The position numbers were made by a program, and so were the translations under genes. This document shows, piece by piece, positions 12,126-25,050 of a stretch of 64,000 bases of DNA (within the stretch, counting starts at the first letter, position 1; each line of letters begins with the position of its first letter). Origin of the DNA: Membranipora membranacea. Taxonomy: Eukaryota > Bryozoa > Gymnolaemata > Cheilostomatida > Membraniporidae. The notes beneath the pieces were generated by a model, which did no database searches, was not told the origin of the DNA, and saw only the letters and a program-made list of their open reading frames with translations. The stretch spans positions 1,488,001-1,552,000 of the forward strand of contig OU612067.1 in assembly GCA_914767715.1 (NCBI GenBank). The letters are read 5' to 3'.

Positions 12126-14555
12126 TATTTTTGTTAATTAAAAAATGAAGTCTTTCCCTCAATAATGGCGAGTCAACACTTCTCCTGACACAGATCTAAT
12201 GTTCAGTTTTCGTTTGCGTGAGCTGGTTCTTGACTATGTATTGTGCACCAGTATTAATTTGAAAGATTGCCTTTCTTGTTAAGGCCAAATTAATGATCTG
12301 AATTTAGAAATTCTTTCATTAGTTTATCCAGAAAAGCAGCTTGATTTAAAATATATTAGCGCCATTACTCACTGATTTCAATTGCAAGAGTCTCATGTGG
12401 GAAAATAGAAACACTTGATTTGCTGCCGGTACAATATTTACGGATATCTTGTGGCAGCTAAGCTCCGCTAAAGTTTCTACATAATTTTTCTGGAGAAAGG
12501 ATAAAACAATATTTTCAAAACAATACAAAAAGTCGGAAAACTTTGTGTTGAGAAGGCGGCAAGGAAATCAAATTTATAGAAGGTACTTATATATGGTATG
12601 AGAAGTATATCATAACATTGAAACATCAATCAGGATGCCCAGGATGTTATGTTCCTTCTGTAAAATGATGAAATATATATGATGAGATAGAGGGTTATGA
12701 TTCTGACAAACATTATAACTGTCAGGTTTTAATTTTTTTCTATTGTAAAAGCATTTAGGAGGAGGGTTGAGTCAGCTGGTAAGAATAGCTGATAGATAAA
12801 AATAGCTGTATGTATGTGTCTGTCTGTACCTTTATTATCTCAAAAGTGATTGGGAAATAAAAAGCTGGTCCGCCTGCAGTAAAATTGTCAATAGAAATAC
12901 TGATGTCTAAAACTGTTTATGATTGCATAAAACAACTATTATTGTTGTGTACATAGAATACAAAAATACAGGATATATACGGGATATAGTCGTCAATCTG
13001 TGTTTGACAGTATCTGCTAGTTTGGGGAGGAGGGCTTCGGACAGCTTCATTACGCACTTGGTGATTTTGTCCAGATCAGAGCATTCTTGGGCGGAGAGAT
13101 GTTGGTATAATGCTAGTAGGTTGTGCACTAGTCCACAATCAATGAATATTTTATAGCAATGGTAGCGAGTTTGAGTTCTGATGTTCAGATAAAAATGGAT
13201 TTTTTTCATTACACGCAGCTCTTTTACGAGCTTTCTTAACGAGATTTTCAGTGTTTTTGAATAATTTTACTTTGTTTGATATCATGGTTACTAGATATTT
13301 GTATTCCTCGTCTGGGATAGGATAAGTTCTTTAGTCTTTTTCTTATTCAATACAAGATGGTTATCATTGCACCATTGGTACAGAGTTGCCATGTCATGTC
13401 ATGTCAAATAAGCCATACAGAAGTCAGTATCCTATGAGACATCTTTTTCAGCCTTATACTCCAGTAACTGAAAAGTTCAACCCCAATCTTAAAAATTCGG
13501 GATGAAAATTTCAAAAGTTTGGGTGGTTTTGCTTTATTTGACGAACATCCATTTCAATTAATTTGGCAGAAGATAAAAGAAAGAAAAGTATAAGCAAGCG
13601 AATAGCAAACAACCAAAACTTCGCGGGCAAGAAATCACGCAAAAAAAGGCTTGACATCACAACATAGTAACAATTACATGGGCATTATTATTATTACTTA
13701 TAATATTAATATACTTAATTATACTTATATATATAATATTTTATTTATTTTTCAATATTAAACAAAAATTATAGTTATTTAATATTAATTGATATTAGCA
13801 CTATTATTAAGATTATTACATTAACTTAACAAAATCAAAGTATATAAGAGTTTCAGTTACATATACAACTCAAGCTTCCACCTGCAGCAAATAATGACGC
13901 TAAGAAGAAGTGCACTATGCTAGGTTACACAACTACATAAGATACATAGGTGGACACAAACATCAATCAAACAGAAATTAGAACCCTAAATATATATCTA
14001 TCGCTCAAAATTCTGCAAAGTTGTCCCATTTTCATATATCATGATACTTAATTGTTCTTGAACAGATTTCAAATACTGCATAACATGGAGAGTAAAATTA
14101 AGGTCTAACCAGTAGAGATAACCTGCAAGGGCAGGTCATCTCGGCATCGGTTGAAGTGTTTTTTGTATTAAAATCCAAACACCTGTACTTCCACTAGATG
14201 GAAGTGGTTGGAGATTGTCAGAGAGTTTTGTACCTGCACAAACCTTCCAGCCAAAGTTTTACTGCATACCATATATGTATAATCCTGCATCTGCCCCGGG
14301 ACGGAGCCACATAAGTTACTTGAGGTATTCGTCGAGTAGAATAGAGTGGCTGTCTCCTCTGAAATCGTCACGAGCACATCATTCACACGGTCCAACTCAC
14401 CTAGAAAGCATTATATTTGAAAATTGGTGACAGAAAATACAATTGACAGCATTAATTCATAGTGTCTTCACAATTTTTACCCTATTTAAAGCCAAGCTTC
14501 ATCATCATAACTCATCGTAACTCATAATTAGCAATCGTTCCTACTCTGAACTGTA
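12120..14555. repeat. Segmental duplication copy A, left part
   Basis: This block is collinear with 35634 to about 38240, starting at CTACAATATTTTTGTTAATT. It contains a LINE reverse-transcriptase relic and exon 3 of lectin-like gene A. Compared with copy B it lacks about 175 bp within the LINE relic. Similarity stops abruptly at 14555, inside a 105-bp repeat unit, and resumes at 26816. Confidence 0.9.
12890..13390 (-). pseudogene. LINE reverse transcriptase C-terminal relic (copy A)
   Basis: Minus-strand translation gives fragments such as MKKIHFYLNIRTQTRYHCYK and LSAQECSDLDKI, and near 13380 WCNDNHLVLNKKKT. This is the order at the C-terminal end of RT proteins from CR1/Jockey/Rex-type LINEs (WCxxNxLxLNxxKT, later Tyr-Lys and HLTAxxxxxL blocks). 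Frames are broken and the extreme C-terminus is deleted relative to copy B. It is a dead fragment that predates the segmental duplication. Confidence 0.65.
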
Positions 14556-14639
14556 CTCAGGGCATATAAGGTAATTTTGTGAACCCGAGTTATCTCCACA
14601 TCTCGAAAAGGCCAAAATTCATATAAATTATAAAGCGAA

Positions 14640-15985
14640 AAACTTCTTTTGTGGCTGGCATAAAAAGTTATCAAGCTACAGACCTCAAATTTTCAGGACA
14701 CACTCACAAACTGTGTATTTCTTTGCCCCCCATGAAAGTGGAATAATTGCATACATAAGCCGGCAGCAGGGCAGCAATTTATATCATTTTTTAACCGTTT
14801 TCCGTAAAGCTTTCGATATGTTGGTAGATATTTTCCTTGTTTACTAAAGAAAATAACCACTATGTTCCTCAAAAGATGAGCAATCCAATGATATAAAAAT
14901 TTGTGGTGTCAGACCATTTGAAGCCATGCTGCTGCTCAAAAGAAAATGTGCTTCTACATTATTTTATTGACTTGCAATGATTTAGCTGTGCACAAATATG
15001 CTGATTGTGTGTGTATTCATCATCAGTAATGTAATGTAATTATTGTAATACAGAATTCATGCTCCACTAAATTTAAGGCAGACACTCTTATTTTGATACA
15101 ACATGTCTGTGTAGCTCAGTGGATATTTCTCTATTTCGTCAACGCAGAGCTCTGGGTTCGAGTTGGTGCCAAACTTTTTATACTCTCAATATGGCTATAA
15201 ATCATAATGATTGTAAAGAGGAAGCCATTTTCGTTGCAAACAAAATAAGTTGTCAAGCTACAGACCTCAGATATTCAGATCATACTCAAAAAATGCCCGC
15301 CATGAAAATGGAGTAGTTGCATACATATGCCGGCAGCAGGGCAGCAATTTTATCATTTTCAAACTGTTTTCACTAAAGCTCTCGAAATGTTGGAAGATGT
15401 TTTTCTTTTTTACTAAAAAAATTAACACTATGTTCCTCGGGAGATGAGGAATCCAATGATATAAAAATTTGTGCTGTCAGACCTTTAGAAGTTATGCTGC
15501 TGCTCAAAAGATAATTTGGCTACACATTGTTTTACTGATTTGTGATGCTTTAGAAAAAGCTTCTTTTGTAGCTGGCATAAGAAAATATTGAGCTACAGAC
15601 CTCAGATTTTCAGGACACACTCACAAACTGTGTATTTCTTTGCCCCCCCATGAAAGTGGAATAATTTTATACATAAGCCGGCAGCAGGGCAGCAATTAAT
15701 ATAATTTTTTAACTGTTTTCCATCAAGCTTTCGATTTGTTGGTAGATATTTTCCTTGTTTACTAAAGAAAATAACCACTGTGTTCCTCAGAAGATGAGCA
15801 ATCCAATGATATAAATATTTGTGGTGTCAGACCATTCGAAGCCATGCTGCTGCTAAAAAGAAAATGTGCCTACACATTATTTTACTGATTTGTGATGCTT
15901 TAGAGAAAGCTTCTTCTGGAGCTGGCATAATAAGCAATTATTGAGCTAAAGACCTCAGATTTTCAGGACATACACTGAGTTTCAT
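14640..15985. repeat. Three and a bit direct repeats of about 340 bp
   Basis: Units lie at about 14640-14985, 15225-15548 and 15556-15905, with a partial fourth at 15906-15985. Each begins near GAGCTACAGACCTCAGAT and contains GCCGGCAGCAGGGCAGCAAT and CAATCCAATGATATAAA. The second unit is preceded by a tRNA-like stretch. The units are non-coding and probably belong to one repeat family that was amplified locally. Confidence 0.8.
15108..15172 (+). mobile_element. tRNA-like SINE head fragment
   Basis: The A box TAGCTCAGTGG and B box GGGTTCGAGTTGG lie about 40 bp apart in a tRNA-sized unit. The stems do not close into a good cloverleaf, so this is taken as a tRNA-derived repeat and not a tRNA gene. 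Confidence 0.5.
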
Positions 15986-16574
15986 GCCCCATATATCATT
16001 ACCCAACCAGCAACATTATTGTATAATTAACCCTGCCTGCCAAATAAACTACATTCATTATTGCTATTGTATTGTTATAGTATAATCCTTTACAGTTCTA
16101 GCCCATTTCTAGTCAATATTATATAATTGGATTGACATTGTATTCAATGAGTTTGTATTTAGATGACCAGGCAAGTTAGCTGCTACAATGAAAGCATTCC
16201 ATTCGAATTGTCCTCCTCACAATTTTTGTAAGCACAACTCTTAGTATTGAGTATGATGAGCCGACAAAATACCTATGTTCAACTCTTCTGTGTTGTACTG
16301 TAGGCCTACCCTAAGCTATATCTTGTGCAATCTGAGAATGTAGGCAGCAACTGCATAAATAGAATACATCAGCTAAATTATGCTAGCAGAATGATCACAA
16401 AACTTTGCTACTAATAAAAAAGTACAACATCGCTCACCAGTTGAGCGAGGATCTACTTTGTATTAATCGCCCTACATGCCTAAGTGGAGAAAAGTGATAT
16501 GCGAATGAGGCCATATTCTCCACAGAACTACCGAAAATATGCTGACTGATGCTAGAAACAGTGGCGTATATTAG

Positions 16575-16662
16575 CACTCATATTAGCTCAGTGTGTAGAG
16601 CGTCTGCCTAATAATCACTGTTAATAAGATTGTTGTGGGTTCGAATCCCTTCGGGGTCAGTT
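16575..16662 (+). mobile_element. tRNA-like SINE head
   Basis: The A box TTAGCTCAGTG (16582-16592) and canonical B box GGGTTCGAATCCC (16637-16649) are both present. The region between them is too long for a standard anticodon arm, and the acceptor ends do not pair. It is followed by repeat sequence and by the triple hairpin at 16824-16897. Confidence 0.55.
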
Positions 16663-16823
16663 TTTTTTCAAATGGGTGCTTTATAACTGGAGCATTTTTA
16701 CCGTAATCTTCTACTGCTATTGAGTTGTTTTCTGAAAGTACCCAATAGCTCAGTGAGCTATTGAAATACCTCTCTGCTTGCACTATTTTGCTACCGATAT
16801 GCAAAGATTTCCGTGGTGGGAGG

Positions 16824-16897
16824 GCGCTTAAGCGCCCCTCCCACACCCTCCCCGCCACGCCTACGGCGTGTGGATCGGGCTGTGCCCGATCATTATG
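16824..16897. repeat. Three consecutive GC-rich hairpins
   Basis: GGGCGCTTAAGCGCCC is a perfect palindrome. It is followed by CACGCCTACGGCGTG and then GATCGGGCTGTGCCCGATC. These three short stem-loops occur within about 75 bp of otherwise AT-rich DNA, downstream of a tRNA-like head. Confidence 0.7.
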
Positions 16898-17006
16898 CTC
16901 ATCTCTAAAAAGTCAGTGAGTGAAATTTTTTAGAATATACGCCCCTGGCTAGAAAACATACTTGGTGTCAAAGCATGCAGTATTAATACTGATTATTGGC
17001 ATAGTC

Positions 17007-19060
17007 TTAATCTACGCTCCTTAGGATTTTTGAGATTGAATGGCTCTGAGCAAGGATTTAGCTCTGAATGCTATGGTATGTGGGTAAAATGAGGCAAAGG
17101 TAAATCTATTGTAAACCTGGTATACATTCATTACCTGTCTACAAAGGAGCTCTTGATGTTAAACTTTATCATTCCCAGCCATCTCAGTTATATGGTGTAC
17201 AGGAAGCAATTGTGGCATTTTTCTCTCTCACTCTTGGATGGTAGTTCCCTAGCAGGTGTTGGCACTAGTACAGATAGTATTTAAATGTTAGGCTAGTGAC
17301 AAGACAACAACGTTTAAAGTAATACATTTTAAGCTGTCAGCTTGTGTGCCACAAGCAGGGAGGTTAGCCTTTAACAGGCATAATGACTTAATTACCTCAA
17401 TATTCCTTGTCAAAATTTTTAATTATCGAATTAATTGTCGCTGGTAGTTAATCCTACACACACATTCCATTGCACTTGTAACAAGTCATCATGACACACT
17501 TGTGGAATTAGAGAGACAGGATGTCATTGTAAGCTGACCTAACTTCCTGTCTTTTGCCGCTGATAATGAATGCGGTGAGTTTTTAATTTTGCGAATTTAC
17601 ATGTTTACAATGATGGTTGTTTTGGTGAAAGTACAATCATGATCATTCTTTGACAGAAGAGTGAGGGGGCGGGAAGTTTTAACCTTTTATGAAAAATACT
17701 AGATGGTTGACCAAATTCCATTTGTATATTTTCATCAAATTATTTCACCAAACTCTGCTTCCAAGCTCATCATAGTACAGAGTAACTATGCCAAAAATGA
17801 GATTGCTTTGCAAAAAAATCTCTTGCGCCCTTATTATCCGGTGTTTCATTGATTTTCCTCTGCTACTTGGTCAACTACAAGAGCTGAGCCCGATACAACA
17901 TACAGTGGTTGTATCTGGCTCAGCTCTTGATAATCTGCTGCTAGCTCATAACGATAATCTGTGTGTTTTCCCAAAGGGTTAACCATTTTTAAATCTACTG
18001 GTACCTTTTAAGTTCTGTGCAGGTTGCCTATGAATGCCAATGTCAACAAAATTAACATTCTGACTTGCTTATCTTGATTATGACTTCATGGGTAAACAAC
18101 TTGGATAACAACAATACATCCAATTCTGCTTGAACTCAGCTGCTTGGCTAAGATGTTGATGTCAAGTAAAAGGTAATTGGCAAATAGACACTGAGAATCT
18201 TGTTCAATTCAATAAGCTAATCCCATTGAAAGTGATCAGGCAGATTGAACTGTACATTGTAGCCACTGAATGCATGCATTGAATAGTTTGGTGTGTTGAA
18301 AGTTCTTTCAACCTAAAGGTTTATCAATGAATATCAAGACTGATTTCACCAACCTACTCCAGATTAATACAATTTTCAACTAAAAAGGTTTAATTTTTTT
18401 AGCATTTAATTTCAAATCAATTGCATGTAATTGAGTGATGTGGCTAGTATCGGGCAAAACAACATCGATGCATCAGTTCCATGTGATCTACCAAATACAT
18501 TTCCTAGAAGTTTCGACCATTACGACAGGATTTCCACAATGCAGCTATAGTCTGGAGTTCCAATCAAGGAGTACTTTTACTCCTTGTTCCAATCATTTCA
18601 ACAAATTCCTGCCAAAGGAATACCCACACTGATATTTATTCTGTTATATATGAGACCGGTAGCTTAGACAGGCGGCTGGGTTGCCAGATTAGGGGCTTGT
18701 AGGGCCATTACATCAGTTAAGATTTAGAGCGATAAATAATTGCCTGGACAGTCTTGTAGCAGATAATCTTTCAAAGCTATCAGCTTAATATTATCGCCTG
18801 CATTGATATATTTAGAATTTACAGTGACCATCAGACATTCCGTACAAACGAGTTCTATTGTGTCATTGAACTATAGGTCTGTTTGATCAAGAAGTAACAG
18901 GGGAAGCTGTTACTCCTTGGTTTGATTTACCCTTGCTTCTCTCTACCCACATTCCATAAAATTCAGAGCTTGCGCTCCATGCCCAGAACATCTTCATCCA
19001 ACAAACAGCTAATGAAAGCCATCCACGCTAAAAAATCCCAAGGAGCATAGATTAACCCTT
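17007..19060. repeat. Inverted repeat bounding about 2 kb (foldback-like)
   Basis: The left arm (about 17007-17106) contains TTAATCTACGCTCCTTAGGA, then AGCTCTGAAT, then GTATGTGGGTA. The reverse complement of about 18930-19060 contains the same blocks in the same order with gaps. The interior has no recognisable transposase. It carries a separate 21-bp hairpin at 17879-17928 (AAGAGCTGAGCC arms, one mismatch). Confidence 0.55.
17879..17928. repeat. 21-bp stem hairpin
   Basis: The left arm 17879-17899 and right arm 17908-17928 pair with one mismatch around an 8-nt loop. No promoter or terminator role can be assigned in this context. Confidence 0.7.
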
Positions 19061-20464
19061 AGTGTTTCATCGATATAATCCCTCTGGTTAGCTATTCTTG
19101 TTAAAATTCCTAAAAATGATAAGGGGTTGTAAAAATTGATATATCTTAAAATCTAGAGGGTGTAGAAGGAAAGTTTAAATAAACTTCTTCTAAACAAGAT
19201 TCCTGATCTATCTATATAACTTTTAACCACCCAGCAATAACTGAAATGATTGATGAGGTGTTGAAACACACAAAAAAGTGTACAACTATACTTATTTTGT
19301 ATATATCTGAACACAAATACTCTCACACCGGTCTTACAGAATCATAATTTGTACCACTGGACAGGGAATTTTGTTTAGATGAGAAATAAAAAAATAACTA
19401 ACTCTTTACGAGCAATGATACTACCATGGTGATGATTATAGCAAGGAGGGTTCAATATTAGCAAAGTTTATGCAAGCAGTGCATCGTACTGTAATCCTCT
19501 ATCAATTGGTAAGCTGCTTTGTACTAATTTCTAAAAATTATTAAACTGCCTTGTACTAACTACTAACCAGGATAGTAGTCTCGGACCTCACTAACCAAAA
19601 AATGTGTACTAGCAGCACCGATTCCCACCTAACTGCAACCCTCTATGAGCCATAAGAAGCTTAACACAGGGATAAACCGACTTGTAAATTTGCCTGCCAT
19701 TGCTAAACACAATGCCTGAGAAACCATTCTGTGATCAATGAAGAGGGAGTTCATTGCTGTGATCAAACCTCAATATGTATGTGTGCGCTATACAAATGAC
19801 ACTTCTTGTTTCGGACATACAGAGGTAGACCGACCCTCTCACCAACCTCAACCGGACTCACCCACACAGTTCAGTGACAACCGAATGTATCATGTAATGA
19901 TATATGACAAGATGTAAGATCAGTGCATCAACATGAGCCTAGTGCTCAGCCTATTTGTCGAGTGATGAACCTTTTGATCATGTTTTGGAAATGAATTGAA
20001 AGCTGTTTATTTTAAAAAACAAGTCGTACTCATTGTACTCTTAAATATAACTGATATACATGTTAATCCACAGTAGGAATACCTGCATTGAACTGAAGTT
20101 CACTGATACCTGAATAGGATGCAAAGCATTGGAACGAAAAATTATGAATAATCGACGAGGTGAGAACAATAAACTGTCCAAAAAAAAAATTGAATCAGTA
20201 AAAAATACTAAAAATTTTAGATGTTATTCTTGCATATGTTAACCCACAAAACATTGGCATTCACAATCAACAACCCTAGAAGGCCTCCTGCGATTGTCAA
20301 CAGGATTATAAAATACCATTAGGCGCAAGAAATGCCCTAAAGTCAATTGATATATCAATACAAATGTGAACACTGAACAGCTTGAAACTTTGATAAAATG
20401 AGAGCATGTGCCCAACCCTATCAACTATCATATGGGGAAAGTTTATGTGGCACTACTTTTTGAT

Positions 20465-22614
20465 CTATTGATTCAACAGTGTGTAGTGACAACATAGTGC
20501 TGCGCAGATATAAGAGTGTGACTTTTGTGACAGTTCACTATCGGAGGAGGTGCTTATGGTGCATATTCGATGTGTCATGACTGGTGTCCGCTCTATACCA
20601 CCATGAGTCTCAATTATAGTCTGAAAAGAAGAAAAATGTATATCAATCACCGTGTCATACTTTCAGAGCGATTGTGGCTAAATTAGGGGGAGGGTGTCAA
20701 CGTGTCGCTGGCTAAAGTATCCTCAATTTGATATATTTGGTATATTCGATATTTACCGCAACCCATCACCAAAAAAAACTATATATAATACGCGTCTAAA
20801 TGATGTAGCAACAATCATGAATCAGAGGATTATTGTTGTATTGTTTGACATAATAATTTTGCTGGTGACTCCCAAAATATTGATAGATAAGCATTGGTGA
20901 TCATTCAAGCCCATACATACCTTGGGTGGGGGGGGGTATTTTTCCCTGGTGTCTTCACAACTTCAGTTCCAAGTGTAACAAAGAGAGCATCAGCAGAGTG
21001 TGATTCTTTGAAGCTGGAGTTATTGGTGGTGGGTGACAAGGTGTGAGAAAACTGCTGAGTATGATGCTCTGTCGTATATCTTCTGAGTCACTGTCCCATT
21101 CTACGTTCACTCCTCCAAATAGTAAAACTGTAAAAAATAATCTTGTATGTAGAAATTAATTCATGATGTGAAGTCAAAAAAACGGTAAGATTGTTGTAGA
21201 AAAAAATTATGTGCGGAGTTTGGGACACCATATATGAGTATATCTGTGAAAAATGACCTCCTGACAGCTATCTATTGTATGCCGTCTATAGAATATGATG
21301 AAGCTATGACTGTCCACTAAACTCCGAATTGAGATGTATGTAGGCCCACGCGGCCACATCAAAACAGCACTTTTTGAAGTACCATACTATCACAAAAGAC
21401 AAAAGTATGCAAAGCGAAAGCAGATATAATATATATAAGCTCAGTGTCAGGCCCAAGGTGAAACAACATTAGCAAATGCTCACTCCGATGGTTTGTTCAA
21501 AAGCTTCAGGTGTCATACAATAACCCCCCCCCCCCCTAATTCCCTTCTAACAGAGGCACTGTTGAAGTTTAGATCAGAGTACACAATATGACGCAAAAAT
21601 CTTGGCTCAGAATAATTCATTTTAGCAATCAGGAGTGGGGAAACTTTTCAATATGGACTAGCGTTGGTTGGGTGGTTGGCGATCAATAATGTTAAGTTGG
21701 TTGGATGAAGACATATTTCTTCTTTCTTTGATCCAGAACCATTACAAGTTCTGTGATAAATGCCTATATTTTAAGTTCCTCCCATTTTACTGGTGACACC
21801 AGAAGCGAATCCAAATGCAGAAAAATTGGATAAAACGATAGGGATAATGACATAACATACACTGTGACATTGCATTGACTAGATTGGAAAGCAAGCACTA
21901 TGTGCTCGACATCTACTTGACTCTTTGTTAGGTTATTTACTGAGCATGGTGACAAAAAGTAAAACATTCTCTACCTCAAGAAAAATTTTAATCTAATTTG
22001 CATATATTTGGAGCTGCTCCCCCTCCAGCCATCAACACAAGACAACATCGTTTTACTTGGATTTTACTAGGATTGGAGCAACCGGAAATGCAGGGGTGAA
22101 AATATTTTAATTGACATACAACTTATATTATAATCATGTGGGAATTTGCCAACAGCATTTACAGCCATGCTTTTTTTATTGTTATTCAGCAGACTGTTAG
22201 TACTGCAATGGTTGTCTGCACTTAGTTTTTGTAATAGAGGTGAACTCCGAAGGCACTTGGGTGCCTTTCTCAAGAATTGGATGTGACAACCCTGTCACAA
22301 CCATCCAATGAGCTCATTAAAACCCAAGTATCTTAAAACTTTGAACGTGAGGTCACCCACTGGAAGTTAATGTCAAGTGACGGAGTTGAGAAAATGTTGG
22401 CTAGCCATAATTTTATTACTTCAAGCCATTTTCTCGAAATGCAGACTTTTCCTATTGAACTAACATTACTCCACTAGAGTAATCCCATCATTGAAAGTGG
22501 GGTCCAATGGTATTGAAGTAACTCACGGTTTAATCTTCTGACAATTTCTGGCGGGAAGCCATGGTTTATTAGCTACTGAATACCATCAAATCATCTTCTG
22601 ATCTAAAACCACAT

Positions 22615-22645
<31 letters not shown>

Positions 22646-25050
22646 GGGTGTGAATATTGAGTTTTTTGAGATATTCATATATCACTCTAAATACAATAAG
22701 ACGATAAACTTGATCTTACATAATATTCAGGATAGTTGTCTAAAGATGATTTGCAGTAAATTACTCCTCTAGCGGAGTAGGGAGTCTATATGAAGAAATG
22801 AGAGCAAATGTTAGCTTGCTTTAAATGTAGCTATTTGTGAATTTTCCCTGCTGCAAATACTTAACTCTCTTAGGGTATACACAATGTTACATTGACTGCC
22901 AGCAACTCACATTTCGGCACATATTATATAACATATTGACTATGGACCAATATTGTTTCCCCTGAAACAGCTGAGGTCGGCTCAACAAATATTAATGGCT
23001 GAGGATGAATTTTTTTCGCAATACTTAGTTTTGGATTTTTTTACCAGATGTATTATTACTGATGAAAACCGTGTAAGCCCTCTTTACTAGCTAGATTTCT
23101 TAGTTAGTCTACTCATTCTTCACGACTGAGTAGTAGAGTACTACTCTACTACTCAGTCGTGAAGAATGAGTAGACTTACAGAGTAGTGTGAGAGTAGCTT
23201 ACCACTTTATCTGATGAATACTTGTTCTTCCTACACTAACTGCCTTCAAGTTGTTTGACGCGGTAGTCAAATGTCAATAGGTGCCAACATCCTGCTAATC
23301 CAATGCCTCAGGTACGTTCTAAAATGTAAGGTACAGTAATCAAAATCAAGCAGATATAATGTTCATAAAAGTTCCATAGAGGAGTAAAGTATTCATAGGA
23401 GGAAATTTTCTTCATTTTGCGCAGGCTTGAAAAAGCTAACTTCAAGAGTAGCAAACATACGCCCACCCTTTTTTTCTTTTTAAGTACTTCAACCTTCACT
23501 AGCCAAAATTTAATGCTAGCTTACATTAAGTCATCTCAAGACTAGCTAAACTAAACTTTAGCTAATACTTACTCCCAAGGCTATACGTTTAGTTGACTAT
23601 AAATTAGAAACAAGTTTTATGCTGTTTAATTTTTTTTAGGGCCTGTGACCTAGAATTACCCACACACCAACATATGTTGGGAAGTTAAATGCCCCATGAT
23701 AACCACAATCGAACAATTGACAATACTTTAAGAGACAGATTTCATTATCATTTCATTCACCCCCCCCCCCTTCCTTCACCTGCAATCTACCTTATCAATC
23801 TAATTAGTTAACCACTAATTAGGTTGATAAGGTAGATAGCAGGTGAAGGGAGGGAGGGAGGGGGGTCTTTCAATGAGTATGAGATATGGTTACCAATTAG
23901 GCTACCGATGGTATCCTTGATTTGGACAATCAAATACAAATGATCACTGCGATGGTATCCTTGATTTGGACAATCAAATACAAATGATCACTGCGTCAGG
24001 GTAGCGAAGAGTATATCATGACCCATCATGAATCATAATAATGTAACTATTTGACACTCAGACACTCACTCGGTACATCAAGATTTCTCAGGACAGAATT
24101 CAAACCACCAAAGGTTCTGATGCGTAACTCTGCCATTATCATGCCATACTGAATCAGTCTTTCTCCTGTATTCTCTGCAACAAATATTTAGTTGATGATG
24201 TGATAAAGTATGAATATAATACATTCCAATGTCCTAAGTACATTATTTGCATTCAAATTATTTGCAGTCTTATAACGAGGCTTTGCTGCTACAAGGTTCA
24301 TCCCTGGACCCTTCAATTTTCTCTGCATTGAGAGCCTGATTCTAGCATGTTGCCAAATTACAAATAACACAACACTTAAAGACCTGGTTAAATCTACAAT
24401 CCCTATGATGGAAACAGATTTGCCAGCCGTTGGTGAAGAAGTTTGTGAAATTTTATATCTGGTGTCTTAGAATGGAAACACTCGATCTATAGGTTTGATC
24501 AGCACATAACGCCAGCAAATTTGTAACTAAAATGATCATTCAAGATAATGAGCTGTGGCAAGGAGGGTGGAATATAGGGAAGAGGTGACTTGATGTTGCG
24601 AGATGGAATGAGTTGTTCCCTCCATGAAAAAAAGAGCACAACTCCGATAGTCACTGAACTCCTAATTACACTAACTGGCCGGCTTCAATGAAAATTTTGC
24701 TGAGGCCTGCCAGTGTTCAAGCAGTTTTTACCAAATTTATGCCATGATACTTCAACGATTACACCGACGCAATTATCATCAGTTAGCCTACACATATCAC
24801 CTGACATTTATATCATTATATTACTAACGATGCTCGATGCAAGTGTAACAGTGGAGATATCGATGCTTATAACCCCAGCCATCTCAAGCCTTTCTGGGTC
24901 AGTTCCCTGCTGCAACTTAATCAAATTTTACAACCGAAAATGAAAATTTGATTGTCTCCTTACCTGTTTGAATTGAGTAAGCTGAACGACTATTGATACT
25001 ACGAGTTGTATCACATCTGCTATAAACCACCCAAACACTCTCTTCTTCAT
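20465..25050 (-). CDS. Unrecognised multi-exon gene, possibly frame-damaged
   Basis: Candidate exons are 25050-24964 (MKKRVFGWFIADVIQ, hydrophobic, donor GTAAGG), 24172-24070 (NTGERLIQYGMIMAELRIR, donor GTGAGT), 22572-22527 (short, containing HGFPPEIVRRL), 21127-20921 (starts LLFGGVNVEWDSDSED) and 20620-20465 (TIIETHGGIERTPVMTHR to a stop). Exons 1 and 2 join in phase 0, using an AG that follows the first CAG. Exons 2-3 and 4-5 do not join in phase. Exon 4 has a stop in its opening frame, while a second frame reads SADALFVTLGTEVVKTPGK. A run of nine G at 20928-20936 near the exon end could hide an indel. I recognise no family. It lies wholly inside the 12.26-kb insertion. Confidence 0.35.
22613..22645. 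repeat. (TA)n(CA)n microsatellite
   Basis: A run of TA dinucleotides passes directly into about ten CA dinucleotides. Confidence 0.95.
23107..23175. repeat. 69-bp perfect palindrome
   Basis: Two 34-bp arms around a single C are exact reverse complements (GTCTACTCATTCTTCACGAC outward). The same half-sequence, preceded by TAGCTAGA and TTCTTAGTTAGTCTACTCAT, recurs unpaired at about 26340-26400, so the palindrome probably arose from a dispersed repeat. Confidence 0.9.
23761..23870. repeat. Inverted repeat, about 45-bp arms
   Basis: The left arm contains CCTTCACCTGCAATCTACC and the right arm GGTAGATAGCAGGTGAAGG, with TTATCAATCTAATTAGT as the inner stem. The outer ends are poly-C and poly-G. A perfect 44-bp direct duplication follows at 23906-23993. 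Confidence 0.8.
23906..23993. repeat. 44-bp tandem duplication
   Basis: CGATGGTATCCTTGATTTGG and the following 24 bases are repeated exactly, head to tail. Confidence 0.9.
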
